Counted from the first letter of the stretch, positions 1 through 7,699 are shown. The stretch: DNA of 26,746 nucleotides from Dehalococcoidales bacterium (GCA_016926115.1 JAFGPF010000078.1:1-26746), one strand, 5' to 3'. Notes: generated by a model not told the origin, from the letters alone. Translations and numbers: made by a program.

Positions 1-170
1 CCTTGCTCAACGGCAGGGCGGTCAGGATTACCGGCGGAAATTACGAGATGACTTCCCGCAGACTGCAGTGCCAGCAAGGCCACGAATTGGAAATCTCGCT
101 GGAACCGGTAACGGAAGAATCGCCGGCGCTCTGTCCCGCCTTCAACACGCCGGGCACCAGTAAACTGTAA
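1..170 (+). CDS. 3' end of an unrecognised gene (partial)
   Basis: An open frame enters from the left edge (first whole codon at 3) and ends at TAA 168-170, giving about 55 C-terminal residues. It contains two cysteines in short contexts (LQCQQGHE and ALCPAF), which could be metal ligands, but no family is recognised. The next gene starts 11 bases later on the same strand, so it is probably the upstream member of the metal-handling operon. The start and most of the protein are outside the window. Confidence 0.55.
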   Translation, partial: LLNGRAVRITGGNYEMTSRRLQCQQGHELEISLEPVTEESPALCPAFNTPGTSKL

Positions 171-181
171 AGGTAAACATT

Positions 182-913
182 ATGCAAATTATCAACGACT
201 TGCTGTCGGTCCTCGACTATGAAGCGCCCGTGACGGACATACGCCTGGGCACCTTCCAGACCGCCGTAGTCACCCGGCGCTGCGGGCTGGCGTCCACGCC
301 ACACGACTCCGGTCCCCACCATGATAAAAGCCCGGTGAAGGGCTCCGGTCACCTAATGGAAAGTAACGCCAAGGAACTGGCGGAACTGGCTCTCTCATTG
401 AGCGACATGGAAGCTGCTGTCGGCATGGCAACGATTAACTCCCTCCTCGAAGTGGACGAAGCAAAATGCGAGGAGCTTAACGCCGCCGACCTCATCGCGC
501 GGAAAGGCGAAAACAAAAAGGTGGCAATAATCGGGCATTTCCCTTTCATTCCCCGGCTCAAGCCAGTAGTCAAGGAACTCTGGGTAATAGAAAAGAACCC
601 GCGTGAAGGTGACTTTAAAGAATACGAGTCCGAAAACCTCGTCCCTCAAGCCGACGTGCTTGGTATTACCGGCACAGCTCTCACCAACCATACCATCGAA
701 CACCTGCTGGAACTCTGCCGTCCGGACGCCTATGTGGTCGTCCTGGGAGGCACGGCGCCACTTTCACCCGTGCTGTTCGATTATGGTATCGACGCCGTGG
801 CGGGGACGCTGGTGACAGACCCCCAGATCGTGCTGAAGTACATCAGCCAGGGGGCGACCTTCCGTCAGATAAAAGGTAAACGCTCATTGATTATGATGAA
901 GGGAAATAATTAA
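182..913 (+). CDS. DUF4213/DUF364 putative heavy-metal chelation protein
   Basis: A 243-residue protein. The N-terminal part (about 1-95) resembles the DUF4213 cap and the C-terminal part (about 105-240) the DUF364 domain, annotated in Pfam as a putative heavy-metal chelation domain. Supporting stretches are KKVAIIGHFPFIP at the start of the Rossmann-like half, ELWVIEKNP, and the ADVLGITGTALTNHTIEHLLEL segment that is characteristic of DUF364. There is no signal peptide or membrane segment, so it should be cytoplasmic. The biochemical role of the family is unproven; members are often found near metal uptake or cofactor genes. A second related gene follows 26 bases downstream, suggesting that the two act together or form a heteromer. 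Confidence 0.85.
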   Translation: MQIINDLLSVLDYEAPVTDIRLGTFQTAVVTRRCGLASTPHDSGPHHDKSPVKGSGHLMESNAKELAELALSLSDMEAAVGMATINSLLEVDEAKCEELNAADLIARKGENKKVAIIGHFPFIPRLKPVVKELWVIEKNPREGDFKEYESENLVPQADVLGITGTALTNHTIEHLLELCRPDAYVVVLGGTAPLSPVLFDYGIDAVAGTLVTDPQIVLKYISQGATFRQIKGKRSLIMMKGNN

Positions 914-939
914 ACCGGTAACATGGAGGTAACGCGACA

Positions 940-1698
940 TTGGCGCTAGAACCCGCCCTTGAGGAAGCAAGAAGAAAGTTAAAGCGAATAATCGCCGAAC
1001 ATAAATTGGGCAAGGAATTCGTCCAGGTAACCATCGGCACGCTTTCCGTCGAGCAGGCGATAGGCGACCCCAGCCGACGTGACTTTCCCCTGCTGGAAGG
1101 CAGAGAGGTGATGATTGAAGCGGAGTTCCACGGAAGTCACGGACAGGCATTCACTGACCGCCCCCACGACTTTACCGGCTCCATAAACGACGTTCTCAAC
1201 CTGAGCCTGGACACCACCGAAAACCGGGCGATATTCATCGCCACCCTCAACGCGGTAACGGCATACCTGAGTATAGTCACCGGCACCCGCCACTGCCACG
1301 ACGAAGAGCCGGAGGAATGCGCCGGGGAAATTGCCCGTTACCTACTGGGCGAAACGGGTAAGGTGAAAATCGGGATGATAGGACTACAACCGGCGATACT
1401 GGACAATCTCGTCCGTACCTTCGGTGAGGAAAACGTGCGCTGCACCGACCTCAACCCCAAGAACATGGGCTCGCGTAAATACGGGGCGGAAATCTGGGAC
1501 GGCAGGACGGAAACCGGCAGGCTCATTGAATGGGGCGATATCCTGCTGGTGACAAGCAGTACGCTGGTTAATAACACCTTCGACTATATCAGGAAAGAAG
1601 CTGCCGCCCGGGACAAGCGCCTGATTAACTTCGGCGTGACCGGGGCAGGAATTTCAGCCCTGCTGGACCTGGAGAGAATATGTTTTCTGCCACATTGA
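940..1698 (+). CDS. DUF364-like putative heavy-metal chelation protein, second paralogue
   Basis: A 252-residue protein starting at TTG 940, chosen because GGAGGT lies at 925-930. It has the same architecture as the preceding gene: an N-terminal cap and a C-terminal Rossmann-like half beginning at KVKIGMIGLQPAILDNLV, followed by the GDILLVTSSTLVNNTFDYI segment that matches the ITGTALTNHTIEHLL stretch of its neighbour. The two proteins are clearly diverged. A TGTRHCHDEEPEEC segment near residues 110-125 gives a His/Cys/Asp/Glu-rich patch absent from the first copy, which could bind metal. The role is inferred only from the family name and the operon. Confidence 0.75.
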   Translation: MALEPALEEARRKLKRIIAEHKLGKEFVQVTIGTLSVEQAIGDPSRRDFPLLEGREVMIEAEFHGSHGQAFTDRPHDFTGSINDVLNLSLDTTENRAIFIATLNAVTAYLSIVTGTRHCHDEEPEECAGEIARYLLGETGKVKIGMIGLQPAILDNLVRTFGEENVRCTDLNPKNMGSRKYGAEIWDGRTETGRLIEWGDILLVTSSTLVNNTFDYIRKEAAARDKRLINFGVTGAGISALLDLERICFLPH

Positions 1699-1717
1699 AA
1701 ATTAGGAGGAAATAATT

Positions 1718-2110
1718 ATGAAGATTGCCATATCAGCCGCGGGACAAAACCTGGACAGCCAGGTAGACCCCCGTTTCGGGCGCTGCCAGAACTTCGTCAT
1801 ACTCGATACGGACACCATGGAGTTCGAGGCGGTATCCAACGAATCGGCAGCCGCTGCGGGCGGCGCCGGCATCGCTACCGCCCAGATGATTGCCGGCAAG
1901 GGAGTGGAAGCCGTGGTTACCGGTAACTGCGGACCCAATGCCTTCGGAGTCCTCAACAGCGCCGGAATCAAGGTCATGACAGGGGCTTCCGGCACCGTGC
2001 AGGAAGCCGTCGAGAATTTCAAAGCAGGCAAGCTCCAGGAAAGTTCCCAGGCCAGCGCCGGCGCCCACTCGGGGATGCGGCGCGGCGGGGGACAGGGCTC
2101 TAACGCTTAA
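1718..2110 (+). CDS. NifX/MTH1175-like dinitrogenase Fe-Mo cofactor-binding family protein
   Basis: A 130-residue protein of the dinitrogenase iron-molybdenum cofactor biosynthesis family (PF02579). The domain spans about 1-108: MKIAISA start, DPRFGRCQNF motif, and the VVTGNCGPNAFGVLNSAGI motif. Two cysteines sit in these motifs. The last 20 residues are a Gly/Ser/Arg-rich tail. Stand-alone proteins of this kind carry Mo/Fe or Mo/Cu sulfide clusters (the Desulfovibrio orange protein is a relative) and are not evidence of nitrogen fixation; no nif structural genes are present. Preceded by AGGAGG about 10 bases before ATG. A second family member lies at 3091, and an Mrp ATPase at 3475. Confidence 0.88.
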   Translation: MKIAISAAGQNLDSQVDPRFGRCQNFVILDTDTMEFEAVSNESAAAAGGAGIATAQMIAGKGVEAVVTGNCGPNAFGVLNSAGIKVMTGASGTVQEAVENFKAGKLQESSQASAGAHSGMRRGGGQGSNA

Positions 2111-2127
2111 TATCAGGGAGGTGAATC

Positions 2128-2325
2128 ATGCCGAGAGGAGATGGAACAGGACCGCCCGCCGGGGGCAGTCAACGGGGAGGCAGAATGGGGGGCACCCAAA
2201 GCGGGTCGGGACCCGGTGGAAATTGCGTTTGCCCGAGCTGCGGAGAGAAAGTGCCCCATCAACCGGGCAATCCGTGTTATAATATAAGTTGTCCAAAGTG
2301 CGGTACGAAGATGACGAGGGGCTAA
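2128..2325 (+). CDS. Small Gly-rich zinc-ribbon protein
   Basis: A 65-residue protein with a low-complexity Gly/Arg/Ser/Pro N-terminus opening MPRGDGTGP and a C-terminal zinc ribbon: C35-x2-C38 and C55-x2-C58, with extra cysteines at 33 and 50. The MPRGDGTGP opening is typical of small proteins encoded beside NifX/MTH1175-like genes (DUF5320-type), although the rest is not the standard DUF5320 sequence. GGGAGGTG lies just upstream of the ATG. Probably a metal- or cluster-binding accessory protein; the function is unknown. Confidence 0.75.
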   Translation: MPRGDGTGPPAGGSQRGGRMGGTQSGSGPGGNCVCPSCGEKVPHQPGNPCYNISCPKCGTKMTRG

Positions 2326-2374
2326 CGACCGGGTAATTACCGTTGAAACAATCTGCTGTGAACAGAGGTGACGC

Positions 2375-2752
2375 GTGCAGGATTTGATAAAAGAATTCAT
2401 GGCGCAGAAGAAATTCGCTGTGGTCGGAGCTACCGATAATCCGGAAAAATACGGACACCAGGTACTCGTTAACCTGAAAAAAAGGAACTACGAGGTATAC
2501 CCGGTTAATCCGCGTCTGGAGACGGTCGAGGGAATGAAGTGCTACGCCACCATCACCGATCTGCCGGAGAAGGTGGACGTCGTGGACTTCGTCGTTCCCC
2601 CGGCTGCCACCGAGTCCATTCTCAAGGACTGCCTCAAGCTGGGTCTCGACCGCATCTGGCTCCAGCCCGGCTCGGAGAGCGAAGCGGCTGTGAAATTTTG
2701 CGAGGTCAATAATCTGAAAGTGGTTCATGGCGTCTGCGTCATGATGAACTGA
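2375..2752 (+). CDS. CoA-binding domain protein (YccU-like)
   Basis: A 125-residue single-domain CoA-binding protein (PF13380 type). The Rossmann fold begins at FAVVGATDNPEKYGHQV, followed by YEVYPVNPR, the VDVVDFVVPP segment and the IWLQPGSES motif, all in family order. Length fits the family. The start is GTG 2375; an AGAGGTG sequence lies just before it. These proteins are homologous to the CoA-binding domain of succinyl-CoA synthetase but have no established reaction. It sits inside the metal-cluster operon, 14 bases before the next gene. Confidence 0.88.
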   Translation: MQDLIKEFMAQKKFAVVGATDNPEKYGHQVLVNLKKRNYEVYPVNPRLETVEGMKCYATITDLPEKVDVVDFVVPPAATESILKDCLKLGLDRIWLQPGSESEAAVKFCEVNNLKVVHGVCVMMN

Positions 2753-2766
2753 ACGGGAGTAAACGC

Positions 2767-3063
2767 ATGAAGTCATACGAACTGGAACCCAGGTACGGGA
2801 CGAACCAGATTCCGGGCAAATGCCTGAAATGTCTCGGCGAACATGAAATGAATAACTGCCTCCTGGAACTGCTGCGGGAAGATGAGGACGACGAGGAGGT
2901 AATACGGAGGTTCGAAGCGCTGGTCAACTTTTTACAGTCGCCGGAATCGAAAAAACTGCGTGACGAGTCCGAGAAATTACTCTCGGAAGGAAAACGCGTA
3001 ACCCTGAAAATAAACGTTGACAATGACCAAGATAACCCGAGTTATGAACTCGTTACGGAATAA
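2767..3063 (+). CDS. Small acidic Cys-containing protein, unknown
   Basis: A 98-residue protein not assigned to a family. Three cysteines (C19, C22, C31) with a CLKCLGEHEMNNC arrangement near the N-terminus could bind metal or a cluster; residues 35-85 are highly charged and predicted mainly helical, with an acidic EDEDDEE run. A weak GGGAG site lies before the ATG. Codon pattern and tight spacing (14 bases after the previous gene, 27 before the next) support it as a real gene of the operon. No function is proposed beyond possible metal binding. Confidence 0.7.
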   Translation: MKSYELEPRYGTNQIPGKCLKCLGEHEMNNCLLELLREDEDDEEVIRRFEALVNFLQSPESKKLRDESEKLLSEGKRVTLKINVDNDQDNPSYELVTE

Positions 3064-3090
3064 CAACATATATATTCATGGAGGTATATC

Positions 3091-3438
3091 ATGAGATACG
3101 CAGTACCTGTAGCCGGTGGGCAACTCTCGCCGCACTTCGGTCATTGCGAGTATTTTGCTTTCTTCGACGTTGATGAGCAGAGTAAGAAAATAACCAACCA
3201 GGAAACCGTCCCCTCACCCGAGCACCAGCCTGGACTCCTGCCCGCCTGGCTGGCGGAAAAGGGGGCCACGGTAATCATCGCCGGGGGAATGGGACCGCGC
3301 GCGGTTGACCTCCTGAACCAGAACGGCATAGAAGTCGTCCTCGGTTCCATGCAGACCGACCCCGAACAAGCCGTATTAAGCCACCTGAGCGGCAGCCTGG
3401 ATACCGGCGATAATATCTGCGACCATCCGGCCAGTTAA
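3091..3438 (+). CDS. NifX/MTH1175-like cofactor-binding family protein, second copy
   Basis: A 115-residue second member of the PF02579 family. It keeps the MRYAVPVAGGQLSPHFGHC start and the VIIAGGMGPRAVDLLNQNGIEVV segment. Compared with the copy at 1718, the cysteine before GPNA is replaced by methionine (GGMGPRA), so the two copies probably differ in cluster binding. ATG is preceded by GGAGG at 3080-3084. It immediately precedes the Mrp-like ATPase, an arrangement seen in orange-protein-type operons, which suggests delivery or storage of a metal-sulfur cluster. Confidence 0.88.
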   Translation: MRYAVPVAGGQLSPHFGHCEYFAFFDVDEQSKKITNQETVPSPEHQPGLLPAWLAEKGATVIIAGGMGPRAVDLLNQNGIEVVLGSMQTDPEQAVLSHLSGSLDTGDNICDHPAS

Positions 3439-3474
3439 CACGTCCAACAGCCAAGGAAACATACAGGAGGAGTA

Positions 3475-4476
3475 ATGACAACCGAACAGCAAGTGAGAGA
3501 GAGCCTGGATAAAGTTCTCGTACCCAGCGCCATGCGCAGTCTCCCGAAGATGAACCTGGTGCGCAACGTCTCCGTCAGTGACGGCAAAGCAGCAATCACG
3601 CTGTCATCCGCGGCGCTGGCGCCGGAAATCCAGGAGAGATTGAAAGACAGTATTAAAGAAATAACCGGCAAGCTGGAAGGAATTACGGATGTTGCCGTGG
3701 ACTTCAGCGAAGAAAAGCCCAAGGAACTGAACCAGATAAAAAATGTCATCGCCGTGATGAGCGGCAAGGGAGGCGTGGGCAAATCGCTGGTTACCAGTTT
3801 AGTCTCGGTATCGTTACAGAGACAGGGATATGATGTTGGCATACTCGACGCCGATATCACCGGCCCGAGCATCCCCAAGATGTTCGGAGTTGCCAACCAC
3901 CCTGCCGGCAGCGACACCGGTCTGCTGCCCGTGCCTTCACGCTCGGGTATCGAAGTTATGTCAATCAACCTCCTGCTGCCGGGTGAGGACGAGGCGGTTA
4001 TCTGGCGGGGTCCGCTAATCGCCCGGGCGATAACCCAGTTCTGGGAAGAAGTGCTCTGGGGACAACTCGACTACCTGCTGGTCGACCTGCCCCCCGGCAC
4101 CGCCGACGCGCCGCTGACCGTTTTACAGTCGCTCCCCATTACCGGCGTCATCATCGTCTTCACGCCGCAGGACCTGACCGCCATGGTGGTCAGGAAGGCG
4201 GTCAAGATGGCGCGGCAGATGGACAAGTCCATCCTCGGCGTCGTCGAGAACATGAGCTATCTCTACGTGGCGGAAATCGATAAAAAAATGGAAATCTTCG
4301 GCAAGAGCCAGGGCGACGAGATGGCGAAGACCGCCGGTGCGCCCCTACTGGCGCGGATGCCAATCGACCCGGAACTGGCTAAGCTCTGTGATGAAGGCAA
4401 CATCGAGCGCTATGACGGCGATATAATGGACGGACTGAAAGAGTCCCTGTCAAAAATAATAAAACCGGCTTCGTAA
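3475..4476 (+). CDS. Mrp/NBP35-family P-loop ATPase with N-terminal DUF59-like domain
   Basis: A 333-residue protein with an N-terminal DUF59/MIP18-like domain (about 5-80) and a C-terminal Mrp ATPase domain (about 90-330). The deviant Walker A is MSGKGGVGKS, followed by the LDADITGPSIPKMFG, WRGPLI and LVDLPPGTADAPLTVLQ motifs of ApbC/Mrp scaffolds, which carry Fe-S clusters. Unusually, the cysteine pair that normally follows ENMSY is absent (ENMSYLYVAEIDKKMEIFG), and the DUF59 cysteine in the usual TPACP motif is also missing (LSSAALAPE). Cluster binding by the standard ligands is therefore doubtful; it may instead act as an ATPase partner of the NifX-like proteins. AGGAGGAG precedes ATG. 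Confidence 0.93.
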   Translation: MTTEQQVRESLDKVLVPSAMRSLPKMNLVRNVSVSDGKAAITLSSAALAPEIQERLKDSIKEITGKLEGITDVAVDFSEEKPKELNQIKNVIAVMSGKGGVGKSLVTSLVSVSLQRQGYDVGILDADITGPSIPKMFGVANHPAGSDTGLLPVPSRSGIEVMSINLLLPGEDEAVIWRGPLIARAITQFWEEVLWGQLDYLLVDLPPGTADAPLTVLQSLPITGVIIVFTPQDLTAMVVRKAVKMARQMDKSILGVVENMSYLYVAEIDKKMEIFGKSQGDEMAKTAGAPLLARMPIDPELAKLCDEGNIERYDGDIMDGLKESLSKIIKPAS

Positions 4477-4498
4477 TACTACCGGGAGGTCATTTGCC

Positions 4499-5026
4499 GT
4501 GGAATGGAACAAGACCAAGGAAATAATCGCGGTAACCATCCTGACCATACTCGGCATCGCCTGCTTCCCCGTCAATCCCCTCGTTCTAACCGGACTCATA
4601 GAACCCGCTTTCTACCTGCCGTTATTCATCATCGGATGGATAGTCTGGGCTTTCGGCATGGTGCTGGTGATAGCACCGTTTATTATGTTCCCGCGCCATG
4701 GGGGAGTCGCCAAGGGTAAATCGTACGTCCATACCACCAAGCTGGTGGTTACCGGCATCTACGCCGTCGTCAGACACCCCCAGTACGCGGGCGGAATCTA
4801 CGCACTGTTCCTCACCACCGTGCTACTCTACCCCCACTGGATTTTCGTGGCGATGGGTGTCCCGGGAGTTATTTTTCTTTACTTGAGCACCATCGCGGAA
4901 GACAAAAGGCTGGTGGAACAGTTCGGCGACGACTACCGGGACTATATGGAAAGGGTGCCGAGGACGAATATATTCCTGGGAATAATCAGGCTGTGGCGAC
5001 GGCGGAGGCAAACGGAGACCGGCTAA
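4499..5026 (+). CDS. Isoprenylcysteine carboxyl methyltransferase-like membrane protein
   Basis: A 175-residue integral membrane protein starting at GTG 4499, 22 bases after the Mrp gene with GGGAGG upstream. There are about four hydrophobic segments (near 8-28, 36-60, 98-112, 115-128). The ICMT/PEMT signature is present: LVVTGIYAVVRHPQYAGGIY, then EDKRLVEQFGDDYRDYMERVPR. These enzymes methylate lipids or small membrane substrates with S-adenosylmethionine; the substrate here is unknown. Its last codons overlap the longest possible reading frame of the next gene, so the two are likely co-translated. Confidence 0.85.
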   Translation: MEWNKTKEIIAVTILTILGIACFPVNPLVLTGLIEPAFYLPLFIIGWIVWAFGMVLVIAPFIMFPRHGGVAKGKSYVHTTKLVVTGIYAVVRHPQYAGGIYALFLTTVLLYPHWIFVAMGVPGVIFLYLSTIAEDKRLVEQFGDDYRDYMERVPRTNIFLGIIRLWRRRRQTETG

Positions 5027-5028
5027 TA

Positions 5029-5700
5029 TTGAACATCGAAGAACAGCTACTGGCGGAAAAAGAACCGATACGTGAAAACCTCCTGAAATACACCAGACAA
5101 GCCTTCGGGATGCTGCCTCCCCTGTACAAGCCGCGGGTACTGGACATAGGCTGCGGCTCCGGTGCGCCCACCCTGGAACTCGCCGGACTGACCCAAGGCA
5201 AGGTAACGGGAATAGATATAGACCGCGCGGCGCTGGATTTACTGCGGAAGAAAATCAAAAAGGCGGGACTTTCGGACAAAGTTGATGTACAATACTGCCC
5301 TGCCGCCGACATAAAATTCCCGGACGAAAGCTTCGACCTGATATGGTCGGAAGGCTGCATCCATATAGTCGGCTTCGAGCGGGGACTCCGGGAATGGAAA
5401 CGCCTGCTCAAACCCGGCGGGTACATGGTACTCCACGACGAGAGCATCGGTCTCAAGAAGAAGCTGGAACAGATACCCCGCTACGGTTACGAGATACTTG
5501 GATACTTCGAGCTCGATAAGGACGTCTGGTGGGACGAATACTTCGGTCCCATGGAACGGTTCATAGACAGAATTCGCAGTATACACGCAGATGATATTCA
5601 GGCCCTCGACATACTGAAGAACGAACAAACCGAAATTGACAACTTCGGCAAATACCCCGAACGTTACTGCTCCGTCTTCTTCGTTTTACGAAGGGACTAA
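5029..5700 (+). CDS. Class I SAM-dependent methyltransferase
   Basis: About 223 residues from TTG 5029, two bases after the previous stop, with GGAG at 5014-5017. The frame also opens further upstream (GTG 4993, 235 residues), overlapping the preceding gene, but that start has a poorer binding site. Motif I is VLDIGCGSGAP (about residues 37-47), followed by VTGIDIDRAAL, the FDLIWSEGCIHIVG post-II segment and LKPGGYMVLHDE. This is the Methyltransf_11/25 type fold; a soluble enzyme. The substrate cannot be read from the sequence. It is the last gene of the first + strand run; an independent promoter follows at 5708. Confidence 0.88.
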   Translation: MNIEEQLLAEKEPIRENLLKYTRQAFGMLPPLYKPRVLDIGCGSGAPTLELAGLTQGKVTGIDIDRAALDLLRKKIKKAGLSDKVDVQYCPAADIKFPDESFDLIWSEGCIHIVGFERGLREWKRLLKPGGYMVLHDESIGLKKKLEQIPRYGYEILGYFELDKDVWWDEYFGPMERFIDRIRSIHADDIQALDILKNEQTEIDNFGKYPERYCSVFFVLRRD

Positions 5701-5707
5701 CCTCCAT

Positions 5708-5737
5708 TTGACAAGACCCCGTAAAATGTTATATAAA
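5708..5737 (+). promoter_or_regulatory. Sigma-70-type promoter for the iclR-TRAP operon
   Basis: TTGACA at 5708-5713 is a perfect -35 box and TATAAA at 5732-5737 matches five of six -10 bases, with an 18-base spacer. Transcription should start near 5744, leaving about 38 bases of leader before the IclR ATG at 5782. It begins immediately after the methyltransferase stop codon. Confidence 0.7.
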
Positions 5738-5781
5738 ATACAAGAGTGTAAAACGGAAATTATGTTTTCACTCTATGAAAC

Positions 5782-6615
5782 ATGGCCACGAATCTCACCC
5801 AAAAACCGACAGCAATCAGGTCAGTATCCCGTGCGGTGAACATACTAGTATGTTTAAGCAACGGCATGAACACCGTCACGGATATCGCCAACTGCTGCAA
5901 GCTCAGCAAGCCCACCGTATACCGGCTGCTCCAGACACTGGAAGAATCACTCATGGCAACGCAGGACCCCACCACCCACCGCTACTACCTGGGACCGTTA
6001 ATTAACAGAATCGCGTCCGACCCCCGGACCAACCATCATTACCTTATCAACTGCGCTCTGGAAGAACTTACCCACCTGTGGAACCTGTCCGGAGAGACCG
6101 TTGAGCTTAACTTGATGGTCGGACTCCAGTATATCCGGTTGTATGAAATCCAGAGCCAGTACGAACTCAAGGTGGTCAACGGACCCGACCCCGTGGGACC
6201 GGTATACGTGGGGGCGACGGCCAAAGTGCTGCTGTCCCAGCTGGAAGATAATGAATTGAAGTCTGCCCTGAAAAATATTAAAATAAGTCGTGTCACCGAA
6301 CACTCGGTTATCAATAAAAAGGAACTGATGGAACAGTCAAAAGAAGTAAGACAACTGGGATATGCCATCAGCTACGGAGAGAGAATCCCGGACGCCTTAT
6401 GTATATCCGCCCCGATAAAAGACTACTTCTGGCCGGTTGCCCTGAGCCTGGTAGGCCCGGTGAATCGACTGGAGCCGAGGGTAGACGAGATAATCAAAGA
6501 AGTGGTAACAAGCGCCAATCATATTACCGGTATTATTGCCGAGTTCTTCAAAGCAAAGGGGGTGATTGCCAGCGAACAGGTTATCAAAAAGAAACAACCT
6601 ATTCAGTACCCGTAA
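5782..6615 (+). CDS. IclR-family transcriptional regulator
   Basis: A 277-residue protein with an N-terminal winged helix (about 10-70: AIRSVSRAVNILVCL, then the recognition region LSKPTVYRLLQTLEESLMA) and a C-terminal IclR effector-binding domain (about 85-260; IRLYEIQSQYELKVV, GATAKVLLSQL, LGYAISYGERIPDALCISAPI). IclR proteins bind small organic ligands, often carboxylic acids, and control adjacent transport or catabolic genes. Here it is the first gene of the operon, and the ribosome-binding site of dctP overlaps its stop codon, so it most likely controls the TRAP transporter downstream and itself. The ATG at 5782 has only a weak ribosome-binding site. Confidence 0.92.
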   Translation: MATNLTQKPTAIRSVSRAVNILVCLSNGMNTVTDIANCCKLSKPTVYRLLQTLEESLMATQDPTTHRYYLGPLINRIASDPRTNHHYLINCALEELTHLWNLSGETVELNLMVGLQYIRLYEIQSQYELKVVNGPDPVGPVYVGATAKVLLSQLEDNELKSALKNIKISRVTEHSVINKKELMEQSKEVRQLGYAISYGERIPDALCISAPIKDYFWPVALSLVGPVNRLEPRVDEIIKEVVTSANHITGIIAEFFKAKGVIASEQVIKKKQPIQYP

Positions 6616-6625
6616 AGGAGATAAA

Positions 6626-7651
6626 ATGAAGATGAAAAAAGCAATAATGATACTATTCGCCGCAATCCTGATTTTAATGACCGTCGGCAGTATCGTGTCC
6701 TGCGAAGAGGAAAAACCCGCGGAACCAGTGGTCCTGAAATTCGCCAGCGCCGCTACAGGTAATTATCAGGAAGGCGAGCAGGCTTTCGCCGATGCGTTCA
6801 ACGCCCGCTGCGGCCCCGATTATACCATTCAGTATTACGGCGCCGAACAGATGCTGTCGTTTCCGGAGCTTCTTGACGGTGTAAGAACCGGAGCCGCCGA
6901 CCTAGGCGCTGTTACTCCCAACTTCAACTCTTTCGACGAGCCGAAGCTGGGCGCGGTGGAAATGCCGTTCCTGCTCAATAACCTTGACGCCCATATCGCG
7001 GCCGTGCCGGGTTTATTCCCGCTATACGCCGAGATACTGGAAAATCAGTTCAACCAGAAACTACTGTGTCTCCACAACTATACCGGAATGGCGCTCATAT
7101 CCACCAAGCCGGTTAAAACCATGGATGACTGGGACGGACTGCTGGTCCAGTCTATCTCTCCCGTGATATCGTCGATCATAGAAGCCCTGGGCGGCTCCCC
7201 GGTATCAGGGCAGCCGTACACCGAGTCCTACTCGCTGATAGAGAAAGGAACGGTTGACGGGGTAATCACTGCGCCGGCAGCCATGCGCATCTTCGCGTTA
7301 ACCGATGTCGCGAAATACATGACATCAGCCTACATGGTCCCGGCCGTACACGGCTTTTCCATCAACCTGGACACCTGGAACAGCCTCCCCGATGATATCC
7401 AGGATATCCTGTCCGAGGAAGCCCAAAAAGAATCCGACATCATCGATCAGTGGCTGAAGGGCGAATGGATTACCGACCATGAGGCCATAGCCGCCGCCGG
7501 GGTTGACATATACACCGTACCTCAGGCGGAGATAGACAAGTGGAAAGCGGCCTGCCAGCCAATCATCGACGAACTGATGGCAACATACGGTGACTTCGGC
7601 GTGAAGGTAATGGAGATTGCCGACGCGGCGAACGCCAAGTATCCCAACTAA
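6626..7651 (+). CDS. dctP: TRAP transporter solute-binding lipoprotein (DctP family)
   Basis: 341 residues from ATG 6626 (AAGGAG 6615-6620); an upstream in-frame ATG at 6566 is rejected because it overlaps iclR and would bury the signal peptide. Residues 1-26 are a lipoprotein signal with lipobox IVSC, cysteine at 26, so the protein should be anchored outside the membrane. The DctP fold is supported by ELLDGVRTGAADLGAVTP and by the later ALGGSPVSGQPYTESYSLIEKGTVDGV. The normally conserved arginine that clamps the substrate carboxylate (LKIRVP-like context) is glutamine here (GLLVQSISP, Q175), implying an atypical or uncharged ligand. It is followed by dctQ and dctM. Confidence 0.92.
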   Translation: MKMKKAIMILFAAILILMTVGSIVSCEEEKPAEPVVLKFASAATGNYQEGEQAFADAFNARCGPDYTIQYYGAEQMLSFPELLDGVRTGAADLGAVTPNFNSFDEPKLGAVEMPFLLNNLDAHIAAVPGLFPLYAEILENQFNQKLLCLHNYTGMALISTKPVKTMDDWDGLLVQSISPVISSIIEALGGSPVSGQPYTESYSLIEKGTVDGVITAPAAMRIFALTDVAKYMTSAYMVPAVHGFSINLDTWNSLPDDIQDILSEEAQKESDIIDQWLKGEWITDHEAIAAAGVDIYTVPQAEIDKWKAACQPIIDELMATYGDFGVKVMEIADAANAKYPN

Positions 7652-7673
7652 TAAAAAAATAGACACTATGATA

Positions 7674-7699
7674 CGCCCGCGGCTTTTAAGTCGCGGGCG
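7674..7699 (+). other. Strong intergenic hairpin between dctP and dctQ
   Basis: CGCCCGCG at 7674-7681 pairs perfectly with CGCGGGCG at 7692-7699, enclosing a ten-base loop that can close further. No run of T follows, so it is not a classical intrinsic terminator. Its place in the 91-base gap after the receptor gene fits an mRNA-stabilising or attenuating element that would keep receptor levels above those of the membrane subunits. Confidence 0.6.

Noticed and set aside
1718..3438. NifX-like genes as evidence of nitrogen fixation
   Set aside because: No nifHDK, nifB or nifEN is present, and stand-alone PF02579 proteins are common in anaerobes that do not fix nitrogen.
5762..5839. Short upstream open frame overlapping iclR
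   Set aside because: It has no ribosome-binding site and its 25 codons show no coding character; it was not counted as a leader peptide.
6566..6625. Upstream in-frame start for dctP
   Set aside because: It would add 20 residues before the lipoprotein signal and overlap iclR; the ATG at 6626 has a strong ribosome-binding site.
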